Assembly (NCBI GenBank): GCA_045546875.1
Contig: JAZQDP010000160.1
Coordinates: 1 to 5,503, forward strand
Direction: 5' to 3'
Source: RUG11551 sp045546875
GTDB taxonomy: Bacteria > Planctomycetota > Planctomycetia > Pirellulales > Thermoguttaceae
Length of the DNA: 5,503 nucleotides
This document shows, in pieces, positions 1 through 5,503 of this stretch (position 1 is its first letter; the number at the start of each line of letters is the position of its first letter). The position numbers were made by a program, and so were the translations under genes. The notes below the pieces were generated by a model, which was not told the origin of the DNA, searched no databases, and saw only the letters and a list, made by a program, of their open reading frames with translations.

Positions 1-60
1 CGGGAATATCGATCGATTTAAATATCATTTCCCCTGTTTGCTCAAATACGGAGTAAAAAC
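1..60 (+). other. Upstream leader, no gene
   Basis: This short stretch precedes the large gene. It carries a stop codon (TAA, 19-21) in frame with the gene, which rules out an N-terminal extension beyond position 22. No other ATG lies in this frame between the stop and position 61. The segment is AT-rich around 17-30. I see no convincing promoter, and a real promoter would probably lie partly or wholly outside the window. Confidence 0.7.
50..53 (+). promoter_or_regulatory. Shine-Dalgarno site of the large PATR gene
   Basis: GGAG sits seven bases before the ATG at 61, within the usual spacing for a ribosome binding site. With the in-frame stop at 19-21, it fixes the start of the gene. Confidence 0.75.
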
Positions 61-174
61 ATGGCTAAGAATTCAATCAAATCCATACTGTCCCCCACCC
101 GCATTTTAACGCTCGGTAGAGTTATTTTCTTGACGATTCTGTCAATTCTACTTCCGTATTCATTGACGTTTGCT
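61..174 (+). other. Sec-type signal peptide
   Basis: Residues 1-38. The long N-region has basic residues K3, K7, R14 and R20. It is followed by a hydrophobic core at about residues 21-35 (VIFLTILSILLPYSL) and a plausible signal peptidase I site TFA|DV after A38. The N-region is longer than in a minimal signal peptide, as is often the case for very large exported proteins. The lack of a cysteine at the cleavage point argues against a lipoprotein. Confidence 0.85.
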
Positions 175-3100
175 GACGTAATTTATACAGACTCAGACAT
201 TCCATCGGGAAATATCGAAACCGGTACAGCTCAAGGGGCTGTCGGAAATGTGGAGTTTAACATCACAAATGCGGGAACATATTCTGCTGTTCTGTCGGGC
301 AATGGGGCTGTTACCAAGACCGGCGCGGGAGCGCTGACGTTTTCTAAAGTCAATACGTATTCTGGCGGAACGACAATTCAAGAAGGTAAGGTTATTTCCA
401 AAGGCGCGAACTCTACACCCAGCAACTTTGGAACAGGTCCGGTTGTCATTGAAACGGGCGCTGTTCTGGAATGTCAAGCCGCCAACCAGTTCGGTTACGG
501 AGCGGATGCTCCCAACGAAATCACCATTCGCGGCACGCTTATTCCCGGTGACTATACGCATATTAAAAACGTAACTTTGGAAAGCGGTCTGATTGAATCG
601 GAATACGGTAAAACCAATAACGGCACGGGGTTGGACTTTGCCACTCGAACTGGCGTTGTAACTTCAACCGGAGACTCGTTAATCAAATGCCGATTCAATA
701 TTAATGCTGGAGCTAAAGCGACGTTTAACGTTGTATCAGACACATTAACCATTAACGGTATCATTAAAGGCGCCGGCGGATTTACCAAAACCGGCAAAGG
801 AACGATGATTCTGTCGGGCAGCAACACGTTTACCGGCAATATAACAATTTCAGGTGGAACGCTGAAAGCTACTAACAGCGCAAGTTTAGGCGCCAATTCA
901 TCATCAAGAACAATAGCGATTGGCAATGGGGCAGAACTCGTTATTGCAGTAGACAACTTAATAGCGAACGCTCATTATGATCAAAGTGTAAATTATGTTT
1001 TGGACGGTGGAAAGATTTCAAATTCTGGTCAAGTTTATAATTACATTCAAAACTTAACCTTAAAAAATGGCGCGTCAGTCTATGCCGCAGATGGAGCTTC
1101 AGTTTGGAAAGCCTATAAATTTCATAATATCAACGTTGAACGGAACGCTGATGATTCTGCGGGCTTACCAGTTGAAATTTCTGCCAGTAATAATGAATAC
1201 GCCACAATTGCTTTTGGAGCCAAGAGCGATACGATAAAAGCGGGAACTTCGGTTTCAACAATCAACGTTGCAGAAATTACCAGCGTTAACGCATCGGTTA
1301 ACGATAATGTTTCTGATTTTAAAATTTCAGCAGTAATTAAAGATTCCCTGTACCAAACTAGCGGAGCGCTTACTAATTCAACAGAAATTGTAAAGACCGG
1401 AGCAGGTACATTAGAATTCTCCGCAGCTAATTTGCATACTGGCAAGACAACAATTTCTGAAGGAACGGTCAAACTGACCGGCGCCGGTACGCTTGGATCG
1501 GGCGCTGTTGAAAACAACGGGACGTTGGAATTTGCTCACGATTCAACACAGACAATTAGTAACATCATTTCCGGCTCGGGTTCTGTTGTCAAATCCGGCT
1601 CTGGCAAGCTGACGCTTTCCGGTAACAATACGTATTCTGGGGAAACCACGATTTCAGGTGGAACGCTCCTTGTACCAAGTACTGCCAGTCTGGCAACGTC
1701 CCAGGTTACAGTTACAGAGGGGGGAAAGTTCCAGACGGGAGCGACTCTGGATGGAATCCCTGTCAATCTTGACGGCGGAACGTTTGTCATTGGCGATACG
1801 TCTGCGTCCAAAGAACTTATGATTGGCGCGCTGACTCTTAATGGCGGAACTATCAGTTTCAATTTTAATGACTCCGCTTTCGTAGACGACTACGGGTATC
1901 ATTCAGACGCGGACTGGCTTCATGTTTCTTCTGCCAGCCTGAGTTCCGGGGGCATTAATCTGACTTTCAACGGCAGCAGCGCTGAAGATTGGTGGAACGT
2001 TATCAAAAATAATTACAACGAAAACGGTTATGAGATTATTACCGGTCCAATTTCTGATTCTGAAAGCTTCAATAGCAATAACGTTACAGTCTCTGTGAAC
2101 GGTACGCCGTCAGACAGTTGGACGCTTACTGCTAATTCAGGCGGGCTATACCTTTTTGCAACTGAGTATGAACCGGGACCAGAACCGGTAAACCCTTGGT
2201 ACGATGCTAATACGTCTGATATCGACCTGTTGGACTGGACAATTGACGGAACAACTAAAGTCGGCGCCATGTTTACCGAAGGCGGCGATTCCGAGACGTT
2301 TTCAGGCAACGTTGCTTTGACCGGAGCCGGCGAATTTAAAGTTGGAACGGGTCAAAGTCTGACGCTCTCAAAAGAAGTAACCGGCTCTGGCGACTTGACG
2401 AAGACGGGCGAAGGAACTCTGACGCTTTCTCAGGCGCCCGGATATACGGGTTCGACCGCTGTTGAAACGGGAACGCTGGTTCTTTCCGCAGGCGGTACGC
2501 TCAATAATCTTTCCGGCGCCGGAACGGTTGACAACAGCGGAAAGGCGTTAACACTCAATAATACGTCCAATTCCGAGTTCTCCGGCGTAATCAAAGGCGC
2601 AGGCGCTGTTGCAAAAACCGGTTCAGGAACGCTGGAATTGTCCGGCGAGAACACGTACACCGGCGCGACGACCGTTTCGGCAGGCGAGCTTGTTTTCTCT
2701 GGCAGCGTTCTTCCGGTTTCCGCCATGAAAGCGACTGGCGGGGCGCTCGTTTTGGGAACGGAGGGAAATACCATTACCGCCAAGCGAGGTTCATCTATTA
2801 TCGCGAACGGCGGGGCTGTTCGCGTTGACGGCGACCTGGTGTTTGAAGCTCCCGGTTCCGGATTTGTCGCATGCGATGGTTCCTGGACGGGTAACGGCTC
2901 AATCAAGCTCGACGGCGGATACATTCGCGTTGGATCAAATTTTAACACCACAACGGGAATTGATTTCAACGGCGGTTCAATTTTAAACAACAATAACGAC
3001 GCTGTCTTGTCTTCCGATTTAACAATTACCAAAGACGGCTCGACCATGCAGGCGGGCTGGAGCAAGTCTTTAACCTTTTCTGGCGCGTTAAAAGGCAGCG

Positions 3101-5503
3101 CTTCCCTTACAGTTGGCAACGACTCCGGCTGGCTTATTTTTACCAGCAATGGGAGCAATTACCAGGGGTCGTTGCTTGTCAAAGGCAACATGCGAGTTGG
3201 CAAGGCTAATACAGACTCGTCAGACGTTTCTCAGTATATTGGCGGCAAGGTGATTAACCTCAACGGCGGAACTATTCAGAACAACAACAATAACCTCACA
3301 TTCACAAACGATTTGAACGTCATGTCTGAAACCGGGTTTAAAGCCGGTTGGAGTAAAAGCATCACTCTTACCGGAAATGTTACAGGTTCAGGAAAACTAA
3401 AGCTGGTTTCCGATTCCGGCTGGCTGATTGTTAAAACTCATTCTGAAGGCGATACTTTTACCGGTCCCTTCCAAACCGGTTGGGCAAGCACGTCGTCCAG
3501 AGGTCAAACGCGTCTGGCGGCTCAACAGCCCTTCGGCGCCAACGCCGGCATTCTGTATAACTACGGCTATCTCGACATGAACGGATACAGCCAGATATTC
3601 AAAGGCATTGTCGACGATGGCGCGAACAATAAATTGGGCAGAGTTTATAACACTACTGGTACAAAATCAGTTTTGACGCTGGATATTACCTCACAAAATC
3701 TGACGTATGCTGGAACCTTCGAAAGCAACGTTGAACTGATTGTCAACGCTAACGGCGCGGGAACTCAAACGTTTACCAACGGCGGAAGCTCGTTTACCGG
3801 AAACGCTACAATTAACGGAGGAAAAATCAGGATGACAGGCAAAGGCTCCAATGGAAATTCTCCGATTGGAAAAGTTTCGAATACCCGTTACGTTTACGTC
3901 AACGATGGCGGGGAACTGGTGTTTGCCAATCAGGACGTTTTAGCCAACGCTCACAATTACGCCCCGATTAACTTTGTCGTTGACGGGGGCAAGATTTCCA
4001 ACGAAGGCGCTAACTACAATTTCCTTCAGAATCCTACGTTCAAAAACGGCGGTCAGCTGTACGCCTCTGACGGGAATGCAACGTGGAAAGCGTTCAAACT
4101 GTTAAACGTTACCGTCGCCCGAAATGACGATAACACTGCCGGCGCTCCCGTTCTTTTCAGCGCGGATTCCAGCAAGCCTGATGCCACGATTGCTTTTGGA
4201 GATATCAGCGATGTAATAAAAGCGGGTAACTCGGTATCGACGGTTAACGTCGCTGAAATTACCAGCGCTAACGCATCGGTGAACGATAACGTTTCCGATC
4301 TTGTTATTTCAGCCGTAATTGCCGATCCGGTTTACCAAACCACTGACGCTCTTAAGCATGCAACACAAATTATTAAGAGTGGCGCTGGAACGATGGAATT
4401 AACCGCCGCCAACACAATTACCGGCAAAACGACCATTTCCGAAGGCGCTATCAAACTGTCCGACTCCGGTACGCTGGGGTCAGGCGCAGTTGAAAACAAC
4501 GGGACATTGGAATTTGCTCACGAATCCGATCAAACGTTTAGCAACGCCATTTCCGGAACTGGCGCTGTTGTTAAATCCGGTTCTGGTACGCTGACTATTT
4601 CCAATAATAATTATTCGTATACTGGCGAGACTACGGTTTCAGGCGGAACTCTCCTTGTAACGTCAGCCGGAAGTCTGTCAACGTCTAAAGTTACCGTTGC
4701 CTCGGATTCGGCGGCGACTTTCCAGACAGGCGCGGATCTCAACGGCATTGACGTCGAATTGGGACAAGGCGGAACTTTTGTAATTGGCGAATCGTCTGCG
4801 TCCAAGGAAATTACGATAGGCGCTCTTACTTTTAGTGGCGGAACTATCAGTTACGATTTTAACGACGTCGCTTCTCAAAGCGCCGACTGGCTTCATGTTT
4901 CTTCTGCCAGCATGAGTTCCGGAATTATTAACTTGACGTTCAATACCAGCAGTGAAGACGATTGGTGGAACCTCATTGATGGTTTCGAAGACGGTTTTCC
5001 AATTATTAGTGGTACAATAGTTGATTATCAAAACTTCAATCCTAACAACGTTAGAGTTGCTGTTAACGGAACCGTGTCAAGCGATTGGAAGCTTACTGCA
5101 GCAAATGACGCTATTTTGCTTATGACGTCCAACGACGAACCCGTACCAAGCGAGCCATGGTATTTCGCCAATACGTCTGATATTTCCCTTCAAAATTGGA
5201 CAATTGACGGAACGAATAAATTAGGCGCCAAGTTTACCGAAGGCGGCGACGCAGCAACGTTTGCCGGCGGCGTTACATTGAGCGCCAACGGAGAATTTGA
5301 AATTGGAACAGGGCATAATCTGACCGTTTCCGGCGTCATTTCCGGCAACGGTGGTTTGGAAAAAACCGGCGCTGGTACGCTGACCCTTTCCGGCGACAAC
5401 ACGTATACCGGCGAAACGAAGGTTTCCGCAGGAACGCTCAATCTGACCAAAGTCGGGAAAAAGGGTACTTTGGCGACTGGAAGTAAGTCGGATCGTAGCC
5501 ATG
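61..5503 (+). CDS. Giant autotransporter-associated beta-strand repeat (PATR) surface protein, 3' partial
   Basis: The frame is open from the ATG at 61 to the window end, at least 1814 residues with no stop. Residues 1-38 form a signal peptide. The rest is rich in Gly, Thr, Ser, Asn and Ala, with about ten PATR units (pattern KTGxGTLxLSGxNTYTG) separated by non-PATR beta-rich segments. PATR units are known from passenger domains of type V secreted proteins, where they are thought to help beta-helix folding and export, so I infer an exported, probably surface-exposed stalk or adhesin. Only three cysteines are seen (residues 138, 210, 938), as is usual for exported passengers. A ~550-residue block occurs twice (about residues 236-808 and 1232-1795). 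No enzyme motif or membrane span is seen beyond the signal peptide. The C-terminal anchor (barrel, sorting signal or other) is not in view, so 'autotransporter' in the strict sense is unproven. The ligand and role are unknown. Confidence 0.93.
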   Translation, partial: MAKNSIKSILSPTRILTLGRVIFLTILSILLPYSLTFADVIYTDSDIPSGNIETGTAQGAVGNVEFNITNAGTYSAVLSGNGAVTKTGAGALTFSKVNTYSGGTTIQEGKVISKGANSTPSNFGTGPVVIETGAVLECQAANQFGYGADAPNEITIRGTLIPGDYTHIKNVTLESGLIESEYGKTNNGTGLDFATRTGVVTSTGDSLIKCRFNINAGAKATFNVVSDTLTINGIIKGAGGFTKTGKGTMILSGSNTFTGNITISGGTLKATNSASLGANSSSRTIAIGNGAELVIAVDNLIANAHYDQSVNYVLDGGKISNSGQVYNYIQNLTLKNGASVYAADGASVWKAYKFHNINVERNADDSAGLPVEISASNNEYATIAFGAKSDTIKAGTSVSTINVAEITSVNASVNDNVSDFKISAVIKDSLYQTSGALTNSTEIVKTGAGTLEFSAANLHTGKTTISEGTVKLTGAGTLGSGAVENNGTLEFAHDSTQTISNIISGSGSVVKSGSGKLTLSGNNTYSGETTISGGTLLVPSTASLATSQVTVTEGGKFQTGATLDGIPVNLDGGTFVIGDTSASKELMIGALTLNGGTISFNFNDSAFVDDYGYHSDADWLHVSSASLSSGGINLTFNGSSAEDWWNVIKNNYNENGYEIITGPISDSESFNSNNVTVSVNGTPSDSWTLTANSGGLYLFATEYEPGPEPVNPWYDANTSDIDLLDWTIDGTTKVGAMFTEGGDSETFSGNVALTGAGEFKVGTGQSLTLSKEVTGSGDLTKTGEGTLTLSQAPGYTGSTAVETGTLVLSAGGTLNNLSGAGTVDNSGKALTLNNTSNSEFSGVIKGAGAVAKTGSGTLELSGENTYTGATTVSAGELVFSGSVLPVSAMKATGGALVLGTEGNTITAKRGSSIIANGGAVRVDGDLVFEAPGSGFVACDGSWTGNGSIKLDGGYIRVGSNFNTTTGIDFNGGSILNNNNDAVLSSDLTITKDGSTMQAGWSKSLTFSGALKGSASLTVGNDSGWLIFTSNGSNYQGSLLVKGNMRVGKANTDSSDVSQYIGGKVINLNGGTIQNNNNNLTFTNDLNVMSETGFKAGWSKSITLTGNVTGSGKLKLVSDSGWLIVKTHSEGDTFTGPFQTGWASTSSRGQTRLAAQQPFGANAGILYNYGYLDMNGYSQIFKGIVDDGANNKLGRVYNTTGTKSVLTLDITSQNLTYAGTFESNVELIVNANGAGTQTFTNGGSSFTGNATINGGKIRMTGKGSNGNSPIGKVSNTRYVYVNDGGELVFANQDVLANAHNYAPINFVVDGGKISNEGANYNFLQNPTFKNGGQLYASDGNATWKAFKLLNVTVARNDDNTAGAPVLFSADSSKPDATIAFGDISDVIKAGNSVSTVNVAEITSANASVNDNVSDLVISAVIADPVYQTTDALKHATQIIKSGAGTMELTAANTITGKTTISEGAIKLSDSGTLGSGAVENNGTLEFAHESDQTFSNAISGTGAVVKSGSGTLTISNNNYSYTGETTVSGGTLLVTSAGSLSTSKVTVASDSAATFQTGADLNGIDVELGQGGTFVIGESSASKEITIGALTFSGGTISYDFNDVASQSADWLHVSSASMSSGIINLTFNTSSEDDWWNLIDGFEDGFPIISGTIVDYQNFNPNNVRVAVNGTVSSDWKLTAANDAILLMTSNDEPVPSEPWYFANTSDISLQNWTIDGTNKLGAKFTEGGDAATFAGGVTLSANGEFEIGTGHNLTVSGVISGNGGLEKTGAGTLTLSGDNTYTGETKVSAGTLNLTKVGKKGTLATGSKSDRSH
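298..396 (+). repeat. PATR unit 1
   Basis: Residues about 80-112. It reads SGNGAVTKTGAGALTFS, then NTYSGGTTIQEGKV, matching the family order of G-x-KTGxGxL, the NTYSGGTT turn and the closing EGxL/V strand. This is the most N-terminal unit and follows the signal peptide after about 40 residues of unassigned passenger. Confidence 0.9.
397..765 (+). other. N-terminal non-PATR passenger segment
   Basis: Residues about 113-235 lie between PATR units 1 and 2. The segment looks beta-rich (for example VVIETGAVLECQA, ITIRGTLIPG, VTLESGLIES) and holds two of the protein's three cysteines (residues 138 and 210). No counterpart is seen elsewhere in the window, so it is not part of the duplicated module. 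I do not recognise a named domain. It is most simply a continuation of the beta-helix with degenerate rungs. Confidence 0.55.
766..867 (+). repeat. PATR unit 2
   Basis: It reads KGAGGFTKTGKGTMILSG, then NTFTGNITISGGTL, a full family match with M in place of the usual L in GTL. It opens the first copy of module A. Its counterpart in the second copy (3754-3831) is degraded. Confidence 0.9.
934..1383 (+). other. Conserved non-PATR segment of module A, first copy
   Basis: About 150 residues with the motifs LIANAHYDQ, VLDGGKISNSG, VWKAYKFHNINVERNADD, ATIAFGAKSDTIKAG and VNVAEIT-like / NASVNDNVSD. Its partner is 3913-4365. Over 1258-1344 versus 4240-4326 I count 70 of 87 identical bases and 24 of 29 identical residues. 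The first copy is clearly AT-richer. I do not recognise a named domain. The [V]DGGKIS and AFG phrases fit beta-helix rungs. Confidence 0.65.
1384..1476 (+). repeat. PATR unit 3
   Basis: It reads EIVKTGAGTLEFSAANLHTGKTTISEGTVKL, split here at the turn ANLHTGKTT. It has a His where most units have Tyr or Phe before TG. Its counterpart in the second copy is at 4366-4458, which shares the unusual AAN turn and the ISEG closing strand. Confidence 0.88.
1567..1674 (+). repeat. PATR unit 4
   Basis: It reads ISGSGSVVKSGSGKLTLSG, then NNTYSGETTISGGTLLV, a near-consensus unit with KSG in place of KTG. The KSG variant is shared with its counterpart at 4549-4659, supporting duplication of the block over independent recruitment of a common repeat. 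Confidence 0.9.
1903..2166 (+). other. DWLHVSSAS / DWW segment of module A, first copy
   Basis: About 88 residues, not PATR-like. It begins DADWLHVSSASLSSGGINLTF and contains EDWWNVI, EIITGPISD, FNSNNVTVSVNG and SDSWTLTANSG, and it leads into the proline hinge. Tryptophans are concentrated here (ADW, DWW, DSW) in an otherwise Trp-poor chain. Similar D-x-L-x-V ... W ... ITG ... W-x-L layouts occur, to my knowledge, near the end of PATR passengers in PVC-type proteins. That comparison is from memory. The counterpart is 4876-5130. Confidence 0.6.
2167..2310 (+). other. Proline hinge and WY-ANTSDI linker, first copy
   Basis: A short Glu/Pro stretch (EYEPGPEPVNP, 2167-2196) is followed by WYDANTSDI, WTIDGTTKVGAMFTEGGD and ETFSG. 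Prolines are rare elsewhere in the protein, so this looks like a flexible or extended joint between folded beta blocks. The partner linker at 5134-5271 has EPVPSEP, WYFANTSDI and WTIDGTNKLGAKFTEGGD. Confidence 0.6.
2377..2484 (+). repeat. PATR unit 5
   Basis: It reads VTGSGDLTKTGEGTLTLS, then the variant turn QAPGYTGSTAVETGTLVL. The turn has APG where the consensus has GxNT. It is the last element of module A, first copy, and pairs with 5338-5445 at an exact offset of 2961 bases. Confidence 0.9.
2590..2697 (+). repeat. PATR unit 6
   Basis: It reads IKGAGAVAKTGSGTLELSG, then ENTYTGATTVSAGELVF, close to the family consensus. It opens the central region that is not duplicated with module A. If the gene continues in the same order, a similar unit would be expected after the window end. 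Confidence 0.9.
2698..2955 (+). other. Central beta-rich segment before the tandem repeats
   Basis: About 86 residues with short rung-like phrases: GGALVLGTEGNTITA, SIIANGGAVRVDGDLVF, GSIKLDGGYIRVG. It holds the third cysteine (residue 938, in VACDG). No second copy is seen in the window and I do not recognise a named domain. Confidence 0.5.
2956..3246 (+). repeat. Central ~97-residue repeat, first copy
   Basis: Direct repeat of about 291-294 bases with the next entry. Shared motifs in order: a hydrophobic strand ending NGG-x-I, an Asn run (NNNN, 2986-2997), a DL strand, AGWSKS (3052), a SFSG/TLTG-type strand, DSGWLI (3121) and a closing strand. The copies are more diverged in DNA than the best parts of module A, which suggests the tandem event is older or under weaker constraint. 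Confidence 0.75.
3247..3480 (+). repeat. Central ~97-residue repeat, second copy
   Basis: It follows the first copy directly. Matching motifs are INLNGGTIQ, an Asn run of five (3280-3294), NDLNVM, AGWSKS (3343, 291 bases after the first), TGSGKLKL and DSGWLIV (3412, again 291 bases on). The Asn runs at equivalent positions would suit an asparagine ladder of a right-handed beta-helix, though this is inferred from composition alone. Confidence 0.75.
3505..3753 (+). other. LDxNGxxQ-type passenger segment
   Basis: It contains RLAAQQPFGANAGILYNYGYLDMNG-type sequence in which LDMNGYSQIFKGIVDDG (3571-3621) matches a phrase I know from PATR proteins (LDLNGxxQxxxGLxGxG), followed by a strand ending in TKSVLTLDIT. 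It is normally found between or after PATR units and probably forms further beta-helix rungs. No second copy is seen in the window. Confidence 0.55.
3754..3831 (+). repeat. PATR unit 7, degraded
   Basis: It reads GAGTQTFTNGGSSFTGNATINGGKI. The turn and closing strand (SSFTGNATINGG) are recognisable, while the KTGxGTLxLS half has decayed to GAGTQTFTNG. It corresponds to unit 2 (766-867) at the start of the other module copy. Confidence 0.65.
3913..4365 (+). other. Conserved non-PATR segment of module A, second copy
   Basis: Counterpart of 934-1383, with VLANAHNY, VVDGGKISNEG, TWKAFKLLNVTVARNDD, ATIAFGDISDVIKAG and NASVNDNVSD. The GC content is much nearer the rest of the gene than in the first copy (60 of 120 bases at 4021-4140 against 41 of 120 at 1021-1140). 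Confidence 0.65.
4366..4458 (+). repeat. PATR unit 8
   Basis: It reads QIIKSGAGTMELTAANTITGKTTISEGAIKL. It pairs with unit 3, sharing the AAN turn and ISEG strand. Here Ile precedes TG where most units have an aromatic residue. Confidence 0.88.
4549..4659 (+). repeat. PATR unit 9
   Basis: It reads ISGTGAVVKSGSGTLTIS, then NNNYSYTGETTVSGGTLLV. It pairs with unit 4 and has one extra residue in the turn (NNNYSYTG against GNNTYSG). Confidence 0.9.
4876..5130 (+). other. DWLHVSSAS / DWW segment of module A, second copy
   Basis: Counterpart of 1903-2166: SADWLHVSSASMSSGIINLTF, split by short indels, then EDDWWNLI, PIISGTIVD, FNPNNVRVAVNG and SDWKLTAAND. The three Trp positions are kept. The first part is the best conserved DNA between the two modules. 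Confidence 0.6.
5134..5271 (+). other. Proline hinge and WY-ANTSDI linker, second copy
   Basis: DEPVPSEPWYFANTSDI is followed by WTIDGTNKLGAKFTEGGD and ATFAG. It matches 2167-2310, although the proline stretch itself differs in length and order, as expected for a low-constraint linker. Confidence 0.6.
5338..5445 (+). repeat. PATR unit 10
   Basis: It reads ISGNGGLEKTGAGTLTLSG, then DNTYTGETKVSAGTLNL, the nearest to the family consensus in the window. After it the frame continues into a Lys-rich stretch (5446-5502) and is cut by the window edge. Confidence 0.92.

Larger units (their letters stand above)
766..2484 (+). repeat. Module A, first copy of a ~1.7 kb intragenic duplication
   Basis: This block aligns collinearly with about 3754-5445. 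Anchor points: FTGN (829 / 3793), ELV (934 / 3913), NASVNDNVSD (1288 / 4270), GAVENNGTLEFAH (1501 / 4483), DWLHVSSAS (1912 / 4885), WTIDGT (2236 / 5197), YTG (2443 / 5404). Spacing stays between 2961 and 2982 bases, so only small indels separate the copies. Order inside: PATR, a VDNLIANAH to VNDNVSD segment, two PATRs, the DWLHVSSAS segment, the proline hinge, and a further PATR. The upstream edge is soft because PATR units cross-match. Confidence 0.85.
3754..5445 (+). repeat. Module A, second copy
   Basis: This is the collinear partner of 766-2484. The closest DNA matches are 4885-4922 versus 1912-1949 (37 of 38 bases, including 27 identical in a row) and 4489-4523 versus 1507-1541 (34 of 35). 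Other parts match mainly at protein level. Small indels include loss of a VDDYGYHSD-like loop present in the first copy (around 1882-1908). The copy is complete up to its last PATR. Confidence 0.85.

Noticed and set aside
23..28. TATCAT as a -10 promoter element
   Set aside because: No recognisable -35 is visible at the right distance, and the upstream sequence is cut by the window start. An AT-rich leader gives such hexamers by chance.
2..33. GGGAA ... TTCCC inverted repeat as a terminator or operator
   Set aside because: Only five bases pair before a large imperfect loop, with no U-tract. This is too weak to call.
413..690. Cysteines at residues 138 and 210 as a metal or disulfide site
   Set aside because: They are 72 residues apart with no supporting His or Cys motif nearby. 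A disulfide is possible but unsupported.
2430..3158. Long antisense open frame (242 codons, TTG start) on the minus strand
   Set aside because: Its product is Pro/Val/Ser-rich low complexity, it lies wholly inside the PATR gene, and it has no evident ribosome site. It is the expected shadow of repeated GGC, ACG, TCC and GAA codons on the sense strand.
2956..3480. Direct repeats as a CRISPR array or mobile element ends
   Set aside because: The repeats are in frame, imperfect and protein-coding, with no short identical repeats and spacers, no terminal inverted repeats and no transposase.
552..5502. Other antisense open frames of 64-134 codons across the gene
   Set aside because: They fall opposite PATR-like units and share repeated phrases such as VPPEIVVSP, mirroring the sense-strand repeats. 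No independent coding signal is seen.

Overview
The window holds one long plus-strand reading frame. It begins at an ATG at position 61 and stays open to the last base (at least 1814 codons), with only a 60-base leader upstream. The product is a very large, secreted, low-complexity beta-structured protein made mostly of autotransporter-associated beta-strand repeats (the PATR family, Pfam PF12951 / TIGR02601). These are recognised from the recurring pattern KTGxGTLxLSGxNTYTGxTTxSxGTL. The C-terminus lies outside the window, so the outer-membrane barrel or other anchoring domain cannot be seen.

Organism: an N-terminal Sec-type signal peptide followed by a PATR passenger points to a diderm (Gram-negative-type) bacterium. 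Moderate GC (roughly mid-40s per cent by eye), Asn/Gly/Thr/Ser richness and several PATR modules in one chain recall the giant PATR proteins common in the PVC group (Planctomycetes, Lentisphaerae, Verrucomicrobia), including gut lineages. This placement is an impression from family knowledge and is not demonstrated by any marker gene here.

Layout: 1-60 leader with a good Shine-Dalgarno; 61-174 signal peptide; 175-765 N-terminal passenger with one PATR and a non-PATR stretch; about 766-2484 module A, first copy; about 2485-3753 a central region with one PATR, a tandem pair of ~97-residue repeats and an LDxNGxxQ-type segment; about 3754-5445 module A, second copy; 5446-5503 start of the next segment, cut by the window edge. 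The two module A copies lie 2961-2982 bases apart, align along their whole length at protein level, and keep stretches of near-identical DNA.

The chief result is this architecture: a repeat protein in which a whole ~550-residue multi-domain block has been duplicated, with a smaller tandem duplication between the copies. I see no second gene, RNA gene, mobile element, CRISPR array or terminator. Long antisense frames exist but look like compositional shadows.
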